40,961 nt of DNA from Candidatus Poribacteria bacterium (GTDB lineage Bacteria > Poribacteria > WGA-4E > PCPOR2b), in contig JAJEAL010000011.1 in the NCBI GenBank assembly GCA_022822785.1, positions 1-40,961 of the forward strand. The letters are read 5' to 3'. Shown one piece after another: positions 1 through 8,650 of the stretch. Each line of letters begins with the position of its first letter. The stretch's first letter is position 1. The notes beneath the pieces are model-generated. The model ran no database searches. It saw only the letters and a program-made list of their open reading frames with translations, and was not told where the DNA came from. The position numbers were made by a program, and so were the translations under genes.

Positions 1-2178
1 CATCCACTCTATATCCTTGGACTGATATATAAGATGGATATAGGTCGTCTCGGGATGTTTGAATGCTGATTGACAGCGATTAAAAAAGGTTAAATGCTGG
101 GGTATAGGGTGACAGAAAACGATGTGAGCAATTTGCGGCAGGTTAGACAAAGTACAACTAGAGGCAATTACGTGTAAATCACCACATGCCAATTTGTCTG
201 TGACTTGTGTTTTTTCAGCGTCGGTCATATCGGCTTCGCACCGCCCAATCTTTTCTGATGAATCTACTATCCCAAAGAGTTGGTCTAACGCTTTTCCGTC
301 TCGCACATACAGTAAAGTTGGTTCTTCTCGCTTGAGGAGATCGCATAGATAATTCTGCTTGCTGTCTAGTCCTCTGCGATCAACAATCCTGGCAGGGCTT
401 TTCTCTTCATACGTTGGGAATATTCCGTTAGGGATATGTCGTTCGAGCGTGTGGAGGTGCAGATCGTCAATCTTTAGTTGGACGCGACGGGCATTGTTCC
501 ATTCATTAATCTCTGGCTTAAAAACCAGATCTAATCGAATGTTCTTGTTCTTCAAGGCGATGAGGTAATCTGACATTCCCCACCCAACTGCTTCGAACGT
601 TTGTTCTCCAGCAGTCACGAATAGCTTGAGGTGGTTCTTTTCCTTGCCCATTACCCTCGGAGCTCCTTGGAGACGGAGATTGCACATCATGAGGCGTGGT
701 GCTGGATTATCTTCTCCGAATGGTTCAAGCTGCTGCAATTCTTCTATGGCTTGCAACGTCAAATAAGAAGATTGCGCCTCAAGATCGACTGCTAATTTGG
801 GGGTTAGATCTTCATCAGAGAGATTTTCACAAGCATATTGATCAAATCGGGCAGCAAATTCATCAAGGTTCTCCGTTTTGATTGTTAGCCCTGCAGCGGC
901 TTGATGTCCACCATGTGTGACTAATAGATTGCTACATGCGTTTAAGCTGTCAGCGAGATTCATTCCCTCAATGCAGCGTCCCGAACCGTGTGCTTTGTCG
1001 CCTTTAACTGCTAGCACAAACACTGGGCGATAATACTGATCGACTAGCCGCGAAGCGACAATCCCAACGACCCCCTGATTCCACGCTTCATTGTCTTTAT
1101 TGTAAACAACCAATCCCTTCTTTTTTAGATGATCGTTGTTTTTTTCAATCGTAGCGGCTGCCTGCTCCCGAATTCTGTTTTCCGCTTCCCGCCGCTTTAG
1201 GTTGTGGTCATCAAGTTCTTTCGCAATTGGTATCACGTCATCATAGGACTCACTAGTTAGTAATTTGACTACCTTACCCGCATCCTCCATCCGGCCCGCG
1301 GCATTAATTCGGGGGCCTAAGACAAACCCCAGTGTATGTCCAACAATTTGCTTGCCGGCATCATAGTTTGCGACATCACAAAGTGCCTTGATCCCCGGTC
1401 GTTCCCGCTTATTGAGTTCTACTAAACCCAGGCTCGAGATTACCCGATTTTCCCCCGTTAGCGGAGCGATGTCTGCAACAGTGCCGAGTGCGACTAGGTC
1501 TAGTTGGGATTGCAGAAACGGGTCCAAGTCGCCACCACCCATCAACCCGTGCGCTAACTTGAACGCTAGGCCGACCCCTGCAAGTCCATCATATGGATAT
1601 TCGCTTTCCGGCATTTTAGGCGTGATTATCCCAATCGCTGGTGGTAGTGCATCGGGACGTGGTTGATGATGATCGGTGATAATGACATCTATACCACGTG
1701 TGTTGGCAAACTCTACTTCCTCGATCGAGGTGATCCCACAATCAACGGTAATCAACAAATCACAGCCGTGCTCGTTCAACTTCTGAATAGCTTTTTTGTT
1801 GAGGCCATATCCCTCGTCAAAACGGTTAGGAATATAAGACTTCACCGGATAGTCGAGATGTTGGAAAGTATTTATGAGTAACGAGGTCGCTGTCGTACCA
1901 TCTACGTCATAATCACCAAAGACCCAAATCTTTTCACCACGTTTCATCGCTAAACGGATGCGCTCGACCACTTGTTCCATCCCGTACATCAAGAATGGGG
2001 AATGTAGCTGATCAGGTGTTGGATATAAATACGCACGCGCTGCGTCTTCCGTTTCAATTCCGCGATTGATGAGAAGCTGTGCCACCAATTGTGAAATGCC
2101 AAGCCTCACTGCCAGCCGTGAGCTTTTCTCAATGTCGGGTGTTTTAGGTTCCCAGGTCTTCTGTTGCCGTTCTTTCAT
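1..2178 (-). CDS. recJ: Single-stranded-DNA-specific exonuclease RecJ (3' end cut by window edge)
   Basis: RecJ degrades single-stranded DNA 5'->3' in recombination and repair in the cytoplasm. The minus-strand frame is open for 726 codons from ATG at 2178 and leaves the window without a stop. DHH-phosphoesterase motifs are visible in order: GDYDVDG (residues 88-94), VDCG (145-148), DHH (169-171) and GTVADIAPL (232-240). They are followed by GPRINAAGR and by the DHHA1 signature GGHQAAAGLT, so the metal-binding core is intact. About 200 residues after the DHHA1/OB region continue past the minimal RecJ core, as in the longer Bacillus- and Deinococcus-type proteins. It probably forms its own transcript, since the next minus-strand gene stops 116 bp upstream. 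Identity is secure; the C-terminal length cannot be seen. Confidence 0.95.
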   Translation of the reverse strand, partial: MKERQQKTWEPKTPDIEKSSRLAVRLGISQLVAQLLINRGIETEDAARAYLYPTPDQLHSPFLMYGMEQVVERIRLAMKRGEKIWVFGDYDVDGTTATSLLINTFQHLDYPVKSYIPNRFDEGYGLNKKAIQKLNEHGCDLLITVDCGITSIEEVEFANTRGIDVIITDHHQPRPDALPPAIGIITPKMPESEYPYDGLAGVGLAFKLAHGLMGGGDLDPFLQSQLDLVALGTVADIAPLTGENRVISSLGLVELNKRERPGIKALCDVANYDAGKQIVGHTLGFVLGPRINAAGRMEDAGKVVKLLTSESYDDVIPIAKELDDHNLKRREAENRIREQAAATIEKNNDHLKKKGLVVYNKDNEAWNQGVVGIVASRLVDQYYRPVFVLAVKGDKAHGSGRCIEGMNLADSLNACSNLLVTHGGHQAAAGLTIKTENLDEFAARFDQYACENLSDEDLTPKLAVDLEAQSSYLTLQAIEELQQLEPFGEDNPAPRLMMCNLRLQGAPRVMGKEKNHLKLFVTAGEQTFEAVGWGMSDYLIALKNKNIRLDLVFKPEINEWNNARRVQLKIDDLHLHTLERHIPNGIFPTYEEKSPARIVDRRGLDSKQNYLCDLLKREEPTLLYVRDGKALDQLFGIVDSSEKIGRCEADMTDAEKTQVTDKLACGDLHVIASSCTLSNLPQIAHIVFCHPIPQHLTFFNRCQSAFKHPETTYIHLIYQSKDIEWM

Positions 2179-2294
2179 AGTAGATAGGCTATCACGAATA
2201 CAATTTTGGGTCAAGAGATTAAGATTGAAAAATCCGCAAAAAGCACAATTTACTTGGAGGGACTGTTACAATATTTCAATAGATCAATAGCGTC

Positions 2295-3395
2295 TCAGAA
2301 ATTGTAGACGAAGCTAAAGCGATGACTGCCTGATGTATCCCGAATGCCACCGATTGGGAATAGAAAGCCGTAATCGATTCGGAGGCTTGTGAACGGACGA
2401 TAGCCGGCGCCGAGTGTGAGGTTTGTTCCCCATGCCAGATTTTCTAATCGGAATCCCCCGCGCAGGGCTAAGCTGTTTTCATAAAACCGAGACTCAATGC
2501 CGACCTTGACGTCGACCTCACTCTCTCTGAAAACGAGGTCCATGCCCCATGTGGAGTTTTGAGCAACAATACCAATTCCAAGTGTTGCTTGTAATGGGAG
2601 AGTCTCTGTAACGAGCGAATTAGTGGAAGCGATATTAGGGGTGTTTAGGTTCTGAAGCGATAGAGCTATCGGAATATTTTGAGATGGACGAAAAATCATA
2701 CCAACATCCAGAGCCAATCGACTCCGCCCCGGTAGGTCCTCCACTATCAAACCATCCGCTCCAATTGTCGGAGCCGTGTCCCAATTTAACAGTTTGACGG
2801 CACCGCCGAGTGAGACGCGCCGTTTTCGGTCCGCGCCTAAGTCGTAACTTTTGCTCAAACCGACAAGGAGATAATTTTCTGAGTACAGTTGACCGGCATT
2901 GAACTGTTTCCAGAGAATCCCCACAGCTCCCAGCGTGGGACGGGAATAGGCATAACTGAGTAAGTTTTGAGAGATTGACGTCTCGTCGCTTAACCCGACA
3001 TGTAATCTTGCTGCTGTCGCCGATAACTGTTGCGTGGAGTGGTGCGAATCTAGTTGATCCTTCAAGTTTGCAATTGATGCGGGATTAGCTAACAGTCCAT
3101 CCGATTCATCTCCAATGGCGGTAAATGCCCCTCCCATTGCAGAAGCACGTGCACCGATAAATCCATCTTCAAATGCGGCATATGTCTGCCTATTGAGTCC
3201 CACCAAGCCAACTCCAATCAATATAAGGAAAAGAGTTAGCTTAAGAGGGAAACAGAAAAAAGGCAGAAGGAAACGGGAGGTCAAAGCATAGGAACGGTCA
3301 TCATCTGAGATTGGGAGATTACAGTAGCGAGAAATACCGGAATCCCACAATCTGCCTACGTTTCCATCTTGTCCGCCAATAGGGACGCTACTCAT
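2295..3395 (-). CDS. PorV/PorQ-family (UPF0164-like) outer-membrane beta-barrel protein
   Basis: A hydrophobic segment about 45 residues in (FLILIGVGLVGL, then QTYA and AFEDGF) looks like a signal peptide. It is followed by the family hallmark GARASAMGGAFTAIGDESD and NPAS, then amphipathic beta strands ending in an aromatic C terminus (FSFVYNF), as expected of a barrel. The frame is open back to 3491, but everything upstream of 3395 lies inside the response-regulator gene. I therefore take the ATG at 3395, which overlaps the regulator stop by 8 bp and suggests translational coupling. The N-region before the hydrophobic core is then unusually long, so a later non-ATG start is possible. Relatives serve as type IX secretion components or fatty-acid-transporter-like barrels; which role applies here is not visible. 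Confidence 0.75.
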   Translation of the reverse strand: MSSVPIGGQDGNVGRLWDSGISRYCNLPISDDDRSYALTSRFLLPFFCFPLKLTLFLILIGVGLVGLNRQTYAAFEDGFIGARASAMGGAFTAIGDESDGLLANPASIANLKDQLDSHHSTQQLSATAARLHVGLSDETSISQNLLSYAYSRPTLGAVGILWKQFNAGQLYSENYLLVGLSKSYDLGADRKRRVSLGGAVKLLNWDTAPTIGADGLIVEDLPGRSRLALDVGMIFRPSQNIPIALSLQNLNTPNIASTNSLVTETLPLQATLGIGIVAQNSTWGMDLVFRESEVDVKVGIESRFYENSLALRGGFRLENLAWGTNLTLGAGYRPFTSLRIDYGFLFPIGGIRDTSGSHRFSFVYNF

Positions 3396-4086
3396 CGGTG
3401 AATTTATAGCCGACTCCCCAAACGGTTTTAATGTACTGGGGGTGACTCGCATCTGTCTCAATTTGTTCTCGCAGTCGGCGGATGTGCACATCGACGGTAC
3501 GTGCTCCTACGAAGCTATCCTGCCCCCACACAGAATCGAGTAGATAATCGCGCGAATAGACGTGCCCCGGATGTCGCATTAGAAATAATAGGAGATCGAA
3601 TTCCTTCATTGTAAGTTTCAACAATTTATTCCCAATGGTTGCCCTTCGGCGCTGGATATCGATGGATAAATCTCTATATTCCAGCGCTACCGTCTGATCA
3701 TGGGGTTGATAGTCTTGCTGATAGGTTCTTCGCAAGATTGCTTTTACGCGCGCCACCAATTCGCGCGGATTGAAAGGCTTAGGTATATAATCATCAGCAC
3801 CAATTTCTAGCCCGACGACTTTATCCACATCGCTATCTTTCGCTGTAACCATTAAAATCGGGACAGTTGATTCTGCCCGTATTTTCTTACATACCTCAAA
3901 ACCATCCAACCCCGGCATCATAACATCGAGGATAACAAGATCTGCCGGGCTTTCTCGCATTTTACCAAGGGCTTCAATTCCGTTGTAGGCACCAATAATT
4001 TCATATCCTTCGCCCGTTAGATAATCACCGATGAAATCAACGATATCGACTTCATCATCAACAACTAGAATTTTATAAGTTTTCAT
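3388..4086 (-). CDS. OmpR/PhoB-family response regulator (orphan)
   Basis: The N-terminal receiver domain has the acidic pocket D10-D11, the phosphoacceptor D54 (LVILDVMMPG), T81 and K103 (PKPF), so it should be phosphorylatable. Residues about 127-231 form a winged-helix DNA-binding domain with the usual ending (TVDVHIRRLREQIE, then IKTVWGVGYKF). At 232 aa it is standard length. No histidine kinase is adjacent; instead its stop overlaps the start of the PorV-like gene, suggesting co-transcription with an envelope protein. A TTGACT-18-TATAAT promoter lies about 180 bp upstream on the same strand. Target genes are unknown. Confidence 0.93.
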   Translation of the reverse strand: MKTYKILVVDDEVDIVDFIGDYLTGEGYEIIGAYNGIEALGKMRESPADLVILDVMMPGLDGFEVCKKIRAESTVPILMVTAKDSDVDKVVGLEIGADDYIPKPFNPRELVARVKAILRRTYQQDYQPHDQTVALEYRDLSIDIQRRRATIGNKLLKLTMKEFDLLLFLMRHPGHVYSRDYLLDSVWGQDSFVGARTVDVHIRRLREQIETDASHPQYIKTVWGVGYKFTDE

Positions 4087-4271
4087 TACGGTTGTTCGCC
4101 TTGAAATTGTCTATATGTGTATGATTTTCTGGGTTGGTGCTGTAGGCATGGGTTATTAAAAACAACGCTATCGCTAACCGCCAGAAAAATCTTTAAGGAG
4201 CACAGTCTAGAGCGTGAGATATGAGGAGCAAAATGCGAGGGCAGTTTCCTTTACGTGTCAATATTACGATT

Positions 4272-4301
4272 ATTATACTTTATGTGCCTATCCATAGTCA
4301 A
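4272..4301 (-). promoter_or_regulatory. Sigma70-type promoter for the response regulator gene
   Basis: On the minus strand TTGACT (4301-4296) is separated by 18 bp from a consensus TATAAT (4277-4272). It points at the response regulator and would give a leader of about 180 nt. No other gene lies between. Confidence 0.55.
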
Positions 4302-4456
4302 ATTCCATGTTGGTCAGTAATGGACTAAAATTACCGGAAGCTGGCATGTTTGTTTTGTAAACTCCATAAAAATTGGGATATAACTATCAGTGTTAAGGAA
4401 GTAGCTCTGTGATTATCTATTCAGCGAAATTTGTTCCCTGACATGCGGATAAGCAC

Positions 4457-4485
4457 TTGATCTCTGCTCTCTTTTTTGTTATAAT
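4457..4485 (+). promoter_or_regulatory. Sigma70-type promoter for the sulfite reductase fusion gene
   Basis: TTGATC (4457-4462), a 17-bp spacer, then a consensus TATAAT (4480-4485). The predicted transcript starts near 4492 and has a leader of about 250 nt before the chosen ATG at 4746. Confidence 0.6.
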
Positions 4486-4491
4486 AATCCT

Positions 4492-4745
4492 ATGACCTTG
4501 ATCTAAAGGGGTACCGAAACAGATTTTTTGCAGTAAAGCTGCAAGATTGGACAGAAAATTGGACTATGTGGCTAGAGCTTAAGGACAACTGAACGAAAAA
4601 TTTGGGTTCTCAAGTATAGGCGATAACCCGAACCGTAACATTTCACTGAAGTATGATTATCGAGAATAGCGCAATAGATACTAGACCGCATTAGAGATTG
4701 CGTTGTTCGTACAAACCCTTCAACCCAATCGGGAAGGAACCAATA
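4492..4745 (+). promoter_or_regulatory. Long, possibly structured 5' leader of the sulfite reductase gene
   Basis: The predicted transcript has about 250 untranslated bases. Visible elements are a perfect 6-bp stem TTGCAG-TAAAG-CTGCAA, a GGGTT...AACCC hairpin near 4611-4630, and two direct copies of ATTGGAC about 11 bp apart near 4547-4564. It matches no riboswitch consensus that I know. The ribosome binding site GGGAAGGA lies just before the ATG at 4746. The regulatory role is inference from length only. Confidence 0.3.
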
Positions 4746-7184
4746 ATGGCGACAGAAAGTTTAGCACCTTTTAACGCGGATGCAATATCTCCGGAGGATG
4801 CCCGTGCAATTGAAATCTATGAGATGCAGCTAGAGCGCGTCCAAGCGGGCCAAATGCCAGAAGAGATTTTCCTCGAATTCAGACTCCGTCATGGTGTTTA
4901 TGGACAGCGCGATGACGGTTCACAGATGATTCGCGTGAAAATTCCATTCGGAGGTCTTAACGCGGCACAACTGGAAATGCTCGCTGATATTGCCGAGGAG
5001 TTTTCGGATAATATCATTCACATTACGACCCGCCAAGATGTACAATATCACTATGTGGATATTAGCAACACGCCAGAGTTAATGCGCCGGTTGGCATCGG
5101 TTGGCATAACAACCAAGGAGGCATGCGGTAATGTAGTTCGGAATGTCACTGCTTGCCCCCTTTCAGGTGTGTGTAACGATGAATCGTTTGATGTGACACC
5201 TCACTCTAAGGCGTTGTCCGCCTTCCTGTTAGGACATCAGGATGCACAAGACTTCGGACGTAAGTTCAAAATCGCCTTTTCTGGCTGCCATGAACACGCC
5301 TGCGGTCTAGGCTATATGCACGATATCGGTGCAGTAGCGGTAACAAAAGAAATTGATGGAAAACCGAAACGGGGGTTTAAGTTACTGGTCGGTGGCGGTC
5401 TCGGTGCGGTACCGCATCAAGCAAAAGTCTTTGACGAGTTTGTGCCTGAAGAGGAATTGTTGCCAATTTCACAAGCAATTTCGAGGGTATTCACCCGTCT
5501 CGGAGAACGCAAGAATCGCAACAAAGCACGGATGAAATTTGTTGTGGCAAAACTGGGGATTGAAGAATTTCGTCGCCTTGTGCTAGAGGAACGCGAACAG
5601 TTGCGCCATGATCCTGCGTGGACCGCTTATCTCGACAATCTAGACGCGTATGACGAAACACCGCTGAGGCCGCCAACCCAACTCAACGGTGCATCGAAAC
5701 CCGAAGGATTTGATGAATGGCACGCCACAAACGTGCGTTCCCAACGACAGCCGGGATACGCCGTTGTCAATATCACGTTACCGCTCGGAGACATCACGGC
5801 GGATCAGACACGGGCATTGGCTGATATTTCACGCAAGTATGTGAAGGATACTATCCGCACAACTGTTGAGCAGAATCTTGTTTTGCGTTGGGTCAGCATG
5901 AGCGATTTGCCTGCGCTCTATGAGGAGCTCAAGGCAATTGGTCTAGGCGCGTCGGGTGCTGAGAGCACGGTTGATATTACTGCTTGCCCCGGCACTGATT
6001 CCTGCAAGTTAGGTATTTCATCTTCTCGTGGGTTAGCCGCTTACTTGCGGAATTATTTCACGGAAACCGGTGTGAATGAAGAGATTCAAGATCTGCGAAT
6101 CAAGATCAGCGGTTGTCCCAACTCATGTGGTCAACACCATATCGCGAACATTGGGTTCTTCGGTTCATCACGACGTATGGGGAAACATATCGCTCCATAC
6201 TATCAAGTTATGTTGGGCGGTCACGCTATCGAGAATGCGAGCGCTTATGGACTTGCTGCTGGGAAGATTCATGGCAAGAATATCCCACAATTCATCGAGC
6301 ACCTGACCGGAAAGTATCTTGAGGAACGAGGCAACGATGAGTCTTTCACCGACTACATTGCCAGACTCGGCAAGGTCGAGATTAAGGCAATCCTCCGCGA
6401 GTATGATAAGATTCCTTCCTTCGAGGAAGATCCCAGCTACTATATCGACACCGGCGACACGAAAGAATTTCAACTCAAGACGGGTGTTGGTGAATGTGCA
6501 GGACAGTTGGTGGAATTGGTATCATTCATACTTGAGGAAGCGGACCGGCTGATCTATGAGGCGGGGGTTGATCTGGAAAATGATCAATATGAAGATTCCG
6601 CTCAGCACGCTTATGAAGCGATGATCAAAGCCGCGGACGCATTGCTAACGACCGAAGGGCTGCAGCACATTGACGACGAAACGACGGCTAGGGAATTCCG
6701 CACTCGGTTCTTTGAACCGGGAATTGTCTTCCCCGGTTTTGGGGCGCATATATTTAAGGCGGCCGAGGAGGATACTAGCACCTTTGATAGGGAGCTAACC
6801 CATCGCCGCGTTGAGGAAGCCACCCTCTTTGTTGAAGAAGCGCATAATGTCTACGGACGGATGCGGATCCGGCAGGAGGAGGAATCGAGCACTAAGAAGC
6901 GCGAAGCCAGGCCGGCGCGTATTCCCAAAGCACCGCCGAAAGCGGAGCCAGTTGAGGAGATTGTTGACAGCCTTGATCTCAAAGGTGTGGCATGTCCATT
7001 CAATTACGTACAAGCCAAGATTCGTTTGGAGACAATGGAGATTGGTCAGCTGTTGGAAATCACGATTGACGATGGTGAGCCGATTGAAAATGTCCCCACG
7101 AGCCTAACGAATGACGGACACGAGATTACCGACACCAAAAAGGTCGGTCAGCATTATCGACTCGTAATTCGTAAAGGTGAATAA
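4746..7184 (+). CDS. Siroheme nitrite/sulfite reductase fused to a helical (HEPN-like) segment and a TusA domain
   Basis: The first ~560 residues are a ferredoxin-type siroheme/4Fe-4S reductase with the usual two-fold repeat. The cluster ligands are C414-x5-C420 (ACPGTDSCKLG) and C457-x3-C461 (SGCPNSCGQHH). The N-terminal half repeats this as C137-x5-C143 and SGCHEHACG. Residues about 580-705 are strongly helical and resemble a HEPN-like bundle. Residues about 737-812 are a TusA/SirA-like sulfur-carrier domain with the reactive cysteine C750 (GVACPFN), though the second proline of CPxP is lost. An in-frame TTG at 4698 would add 16 residues; I prefer ATG 4746 because GGGAAGGA sits upstream. 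The enzyme likely reduces sulfite (less likely nitrite), with the product or persulfide passing to the TusA domain. It is monocistronic, with its own promoter and terminator. Confidence 0.88.
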   Translation: MATESLAPFNADAISPEDARAIEIYEMQLERVQAGQMPEEIFLEFRLRHGVYGQRDDGSQMIRVKIPFGGLNAAQLEMLADIAEEFSDNIIHITTRQDVQYHYVDISNTPELMRRLASVGITTKEACGNVVRNVTACPLSGVCNDESFDVTPHSKALSAFLLGHQDAQDFGRKFKIAFSGCHEHACGLGYMHDIGAVAVTKEIDGKPKRGFKLLVGGGLGAVPHQAKVFDEFVPEEELLPISQAISRVFTRLGERKNRNKARMKFVVAKLGIEEFRRLVLEEREQLRHDPAWTAYLDNLDAYDETPLRPPTQLNGASKPEGFDEWHATNVRSQRQPGYAVVNITLPLGDITADQTRALADISRKYVKDTIRTTVEQNLVLRWVSMSDLPALYEELKAIGLGASGAESTVDITACPGTDSCKLGISSSRGLAAYLRNYFTETGVNEEIQDLRIKISGCPNSCGQHHIANIGFFGSSRRMGKHIAPYYQVMLGGHAIENASAYGLAAGKIHGKNIPQFIEHLTGKYLEERGNDESFTDYIARLGKVEIKAILREYDKIPSFEEDPSYYIDTGDTKEFQLKTGVGECAGQLVELVSFILEEADRLIYEAGVDLENDQYEDSAQHAYEAMIKAADALLTTEGLQHIDDETTAREFRTRFFEPGIVFPGFGAHIFKAAEEDTSTFDRELTHRRVEEATLFVEEAHNVYGRMRIRQEEESSTKKREARPARIPKAPPKAEPVEEIVDSLDLKGVACPFNYVQAKIRLETMEIGQLLEITIDDGEPIENVPTSLTNDGHEITDTKKVGQHYRLVIRKGE

Positions 7185-7202
7185 CGGATAAGCGGTTGTT
7201 AG

Positions 7203-7250
7203 AATAAAGCGTGGTGGACTGAAGTTGGGTTCGTCACGCTTTATTTTTTT
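7203..7250 (+). terminator. Rho-independent terminator after the sulfite reductase gene
   Basis: A perfect 11-bp stem, AATAAAGCGTG (7203-7213) and CACGCTTTATT (7235-7245), with a 21-nt loop runs straight into a T tract (to 7250), 18 bp after the stop codon. Confidence 0.9.
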
Positions 7251-7347
7251 AAGATAAGAAAACGATCCACACTGAGATTTCGATTGTAAGATTGTGGGGA
7301 AAGATTTTGTCTAGTCTCAAGTTCTGACTGGATATGATGGAGAAAAA

Positions 7348-7968
7348 TTGGCGGAGCACAGAATTACTTGTCCTTTTTGTATGGAAAAAGGCAATTTTGA
7401 AACTGAATTTCATGCAGAAAAGAAAAAACCCAGCTCAGATAAAAAACTGAATTTCGATACGCTCCGGTGTGGTAACTGTGCAGGATATGTGATGGTGCTC
7501 TGGTCTGCTAGTGAGTTCGCAGGTATCCGTGGTCTTCACGACTATCACAGTTTACCATGGGCATTGAAACTAAGCAATTATCCTGAGTATTTGCCAGATG
7601 TGGTTGGGAGGCACTGGCTCCAAGCTCAAAGAAGTATTCAAGGTGAAAATTGGGATGCCGCTGCTCTAATGGCACGAAGTGCATTGCAGGCAGTGCTGCG
7701 AGATCATCAAGCACAAGGTCGTAGTCTGAAATAGGAAATTGATGATTTAGCATCAAAAGGAATTTTACCACCGACGATGAAGGATTGGTCTGATCATGTA
7801 CGAGAACTTGGCAATGATTCGGCACATCCAACTCCGGGACAAGATCCTACAAAGCCACAAGATGCACGCGACATTGTAGACTTCTTAAATTTTCTACTGG
7901 AGTATCTTTATTCCCTCCCCCATCAGATTCAACAATACAGAACGCGTCAAAAAAAATGCCTGAGTTGA
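7348..7968 (+). pseudogene. DUF4145 protein with N-terminal zinc ribbon, interrupted by an in-frame TAG
   Basis: A TTG start at 7348 is placed by TGGAG a few bases upstream; no ATG fits the frame. The protein opens with a zinc ribbon (CPFC and CGNC) and continues into a DUF4145-like helical domain (ALMARSALQAVLRDHQ, then HVRELGNDSAHP, then DIVDFLNFLLEYLY). A TAG at 7732-7734 interrupts it after 128 codons, but the same frame stays open and family-like to a stop at 7966-7968. One change, for example CAG to TAG, explains the break. DUF4145 proteins are HEPN-like and often sit in defence or restriction loci. It may be a recent pseudogene, a suppressed amber codon or a sequencing error. Confidence 0.75.
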
Positions 7969-8154
7969 GGAGATTGTAAAATATTCGGAAGAACGGTACT
8001 TTGATACCGCAACGGGTCATCGGATTGTAATCGAGCATTGTGACAGGAGGCTAGTCATAGTAGTCAAGATTTAATCACGCCGATAACAATTCATGCAACA
8101 ACCCGTCAACAGATTCGATTCCGTATTCAGACCGGGAGGTATACTCTTGAATAA
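7922..8154 (+). pseudogene. Decayed DUF4258-type toxin-like gene
   Basis: Two frames together spell a DUF4258-like protein. The first (7964-8071) reads VEEIVKYSEERYFDTATG followed by HRIVIEHCDRRLVIVV. After a shift near 8055-8065 the second frame reads LITPITIHATTRQQIRFR and IQTGRYTLE, stopping at 8152-8154. Upstream of an in-frame TGA at 7961, the first frame (from about 7922) still has weak N-terminal resemblance and overlaps the end of the DUF4145 gene. At least one frameshift and one stop make it non-functional as it stands. Its end overlaps the DUF2283 start by 8 bp, the usual arrangement of such pairs. The core is a fairly confident assignment; the N terminus is uncertain. Confidence 0.55.
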
Positions 8155-8317
8155 GACAAAGATGGCATATTTTGAGCAAGAGGACGTATTGCATTTGGAG
8201 ATTTCTGATGAACTAGAAAAGGGAAGCATTGAACTGAGTCCCAATATTACGGCAGAATTGAATGACCATGGAGAACTAATCGGTATTGAAATTCTAAATG
8301 CTAGTGCCTTCATTTGA
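8147..8317 (+). CDS. DUF2283 small protein (probable partner of the DUF4258 remnant)
   Basis: The 56-residue product has the DUF2283 pattern: YFEQEDVLHLEI, then GSIELSPNITAELND and ELIGIEILNASAFI. I take TTG at 8147 because GGGAGG lies 7 bp upstream and because the start overlaps the end of the DUF4258 remnant, as in intact pairs. ATGs at 8093 and 8162 are in frame but worse placed. In related genomes DUF2283 proteins are encoded next to DUF4258 in toxin-antitoxin-like pairs. Here only the antitoxin-like half is intact. Molecular activity is unknown. Confidence 0.7.
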   Translation: MNKTKMAYFEQEDVLHLEISDELEKGSIELSPNITAELNDHGELIGIEILNASAFI

Positions 8318-8387
8318 GATTCAATTTTGGAATCTGTACAAGCAAAGATACTTTCGCTTGGTAAATGAAGCCAATTAGGAGCCTGCT

Positions 8388-8618
8388 ATGCAACAGATAA
8401 TTGATGATAAAAATCAACTCAAGGAAGTATTCAAACAGGCATTCACCGAATTGCTACAGGAACGGAGAGATCTATTGTATGATGTTTTTACTGAAGTTCT
8501 TGAAGATATAAGTTTGGTGAATGCAATCAAAGAAGCGGAAGAAACTGAGATTGTCTCCAGAGAGCAGGTCTTCAAAATCTTAGACGGTAATGGGGGGCTT
8601 CACTGCCCTCCGGCGTAA
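8388..8618 (+). CDS. Small helical antitoxin-like protein
   Basis: The 76-residue, highly charged, all-helical product contains ELLQERRDLLYDVFTEVLED followed by LVNAIKEAEETE and VSREQVFKIL. This resembles small antitoxin-like proteins usually found directly before a RelE/ParE- or PIN-type toxin. The tail GGLHCPPA looks atypical, and no RelE-type gene follows. The next genes are an AbiU2-like protein and a VapC-type PIN protein, so it may be the antitoxin of that set. GGAGCC lies a few bases before the ATG. Function is inferred from size and context. Confidence 0.55.
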   Translation: MQQIIDDKNQLKEVFKQAFTELLQERRDLLYDVFTEVLEDISLVNAIKEAEETEIVSREQVFKILDGNGGLHCPPA

Positions 8619-8650
8619 CATCACTTTTCCATTTGAGAAGGTATTGAACC

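Noticed and set aside
3396-3491. Upstream extension of the PorV-like frame
   Set aside because: It lies wholly inside the response-regulator coding region and has no signal-peptide character.
4698-4745. TTG start giving a 16-residue N-terminal extension of the sulfite reductase
   Set aside because: The ATG at 4746 has a good ribosome binding site (GGGAAGGA) and gives a family-like N terminus.
4492-4745. Known riboswitch (SAM, cobalamin, Moco, c-di-GMP) in the leader
   Set aside because: None of the conserved core sequences of these classes is visible.
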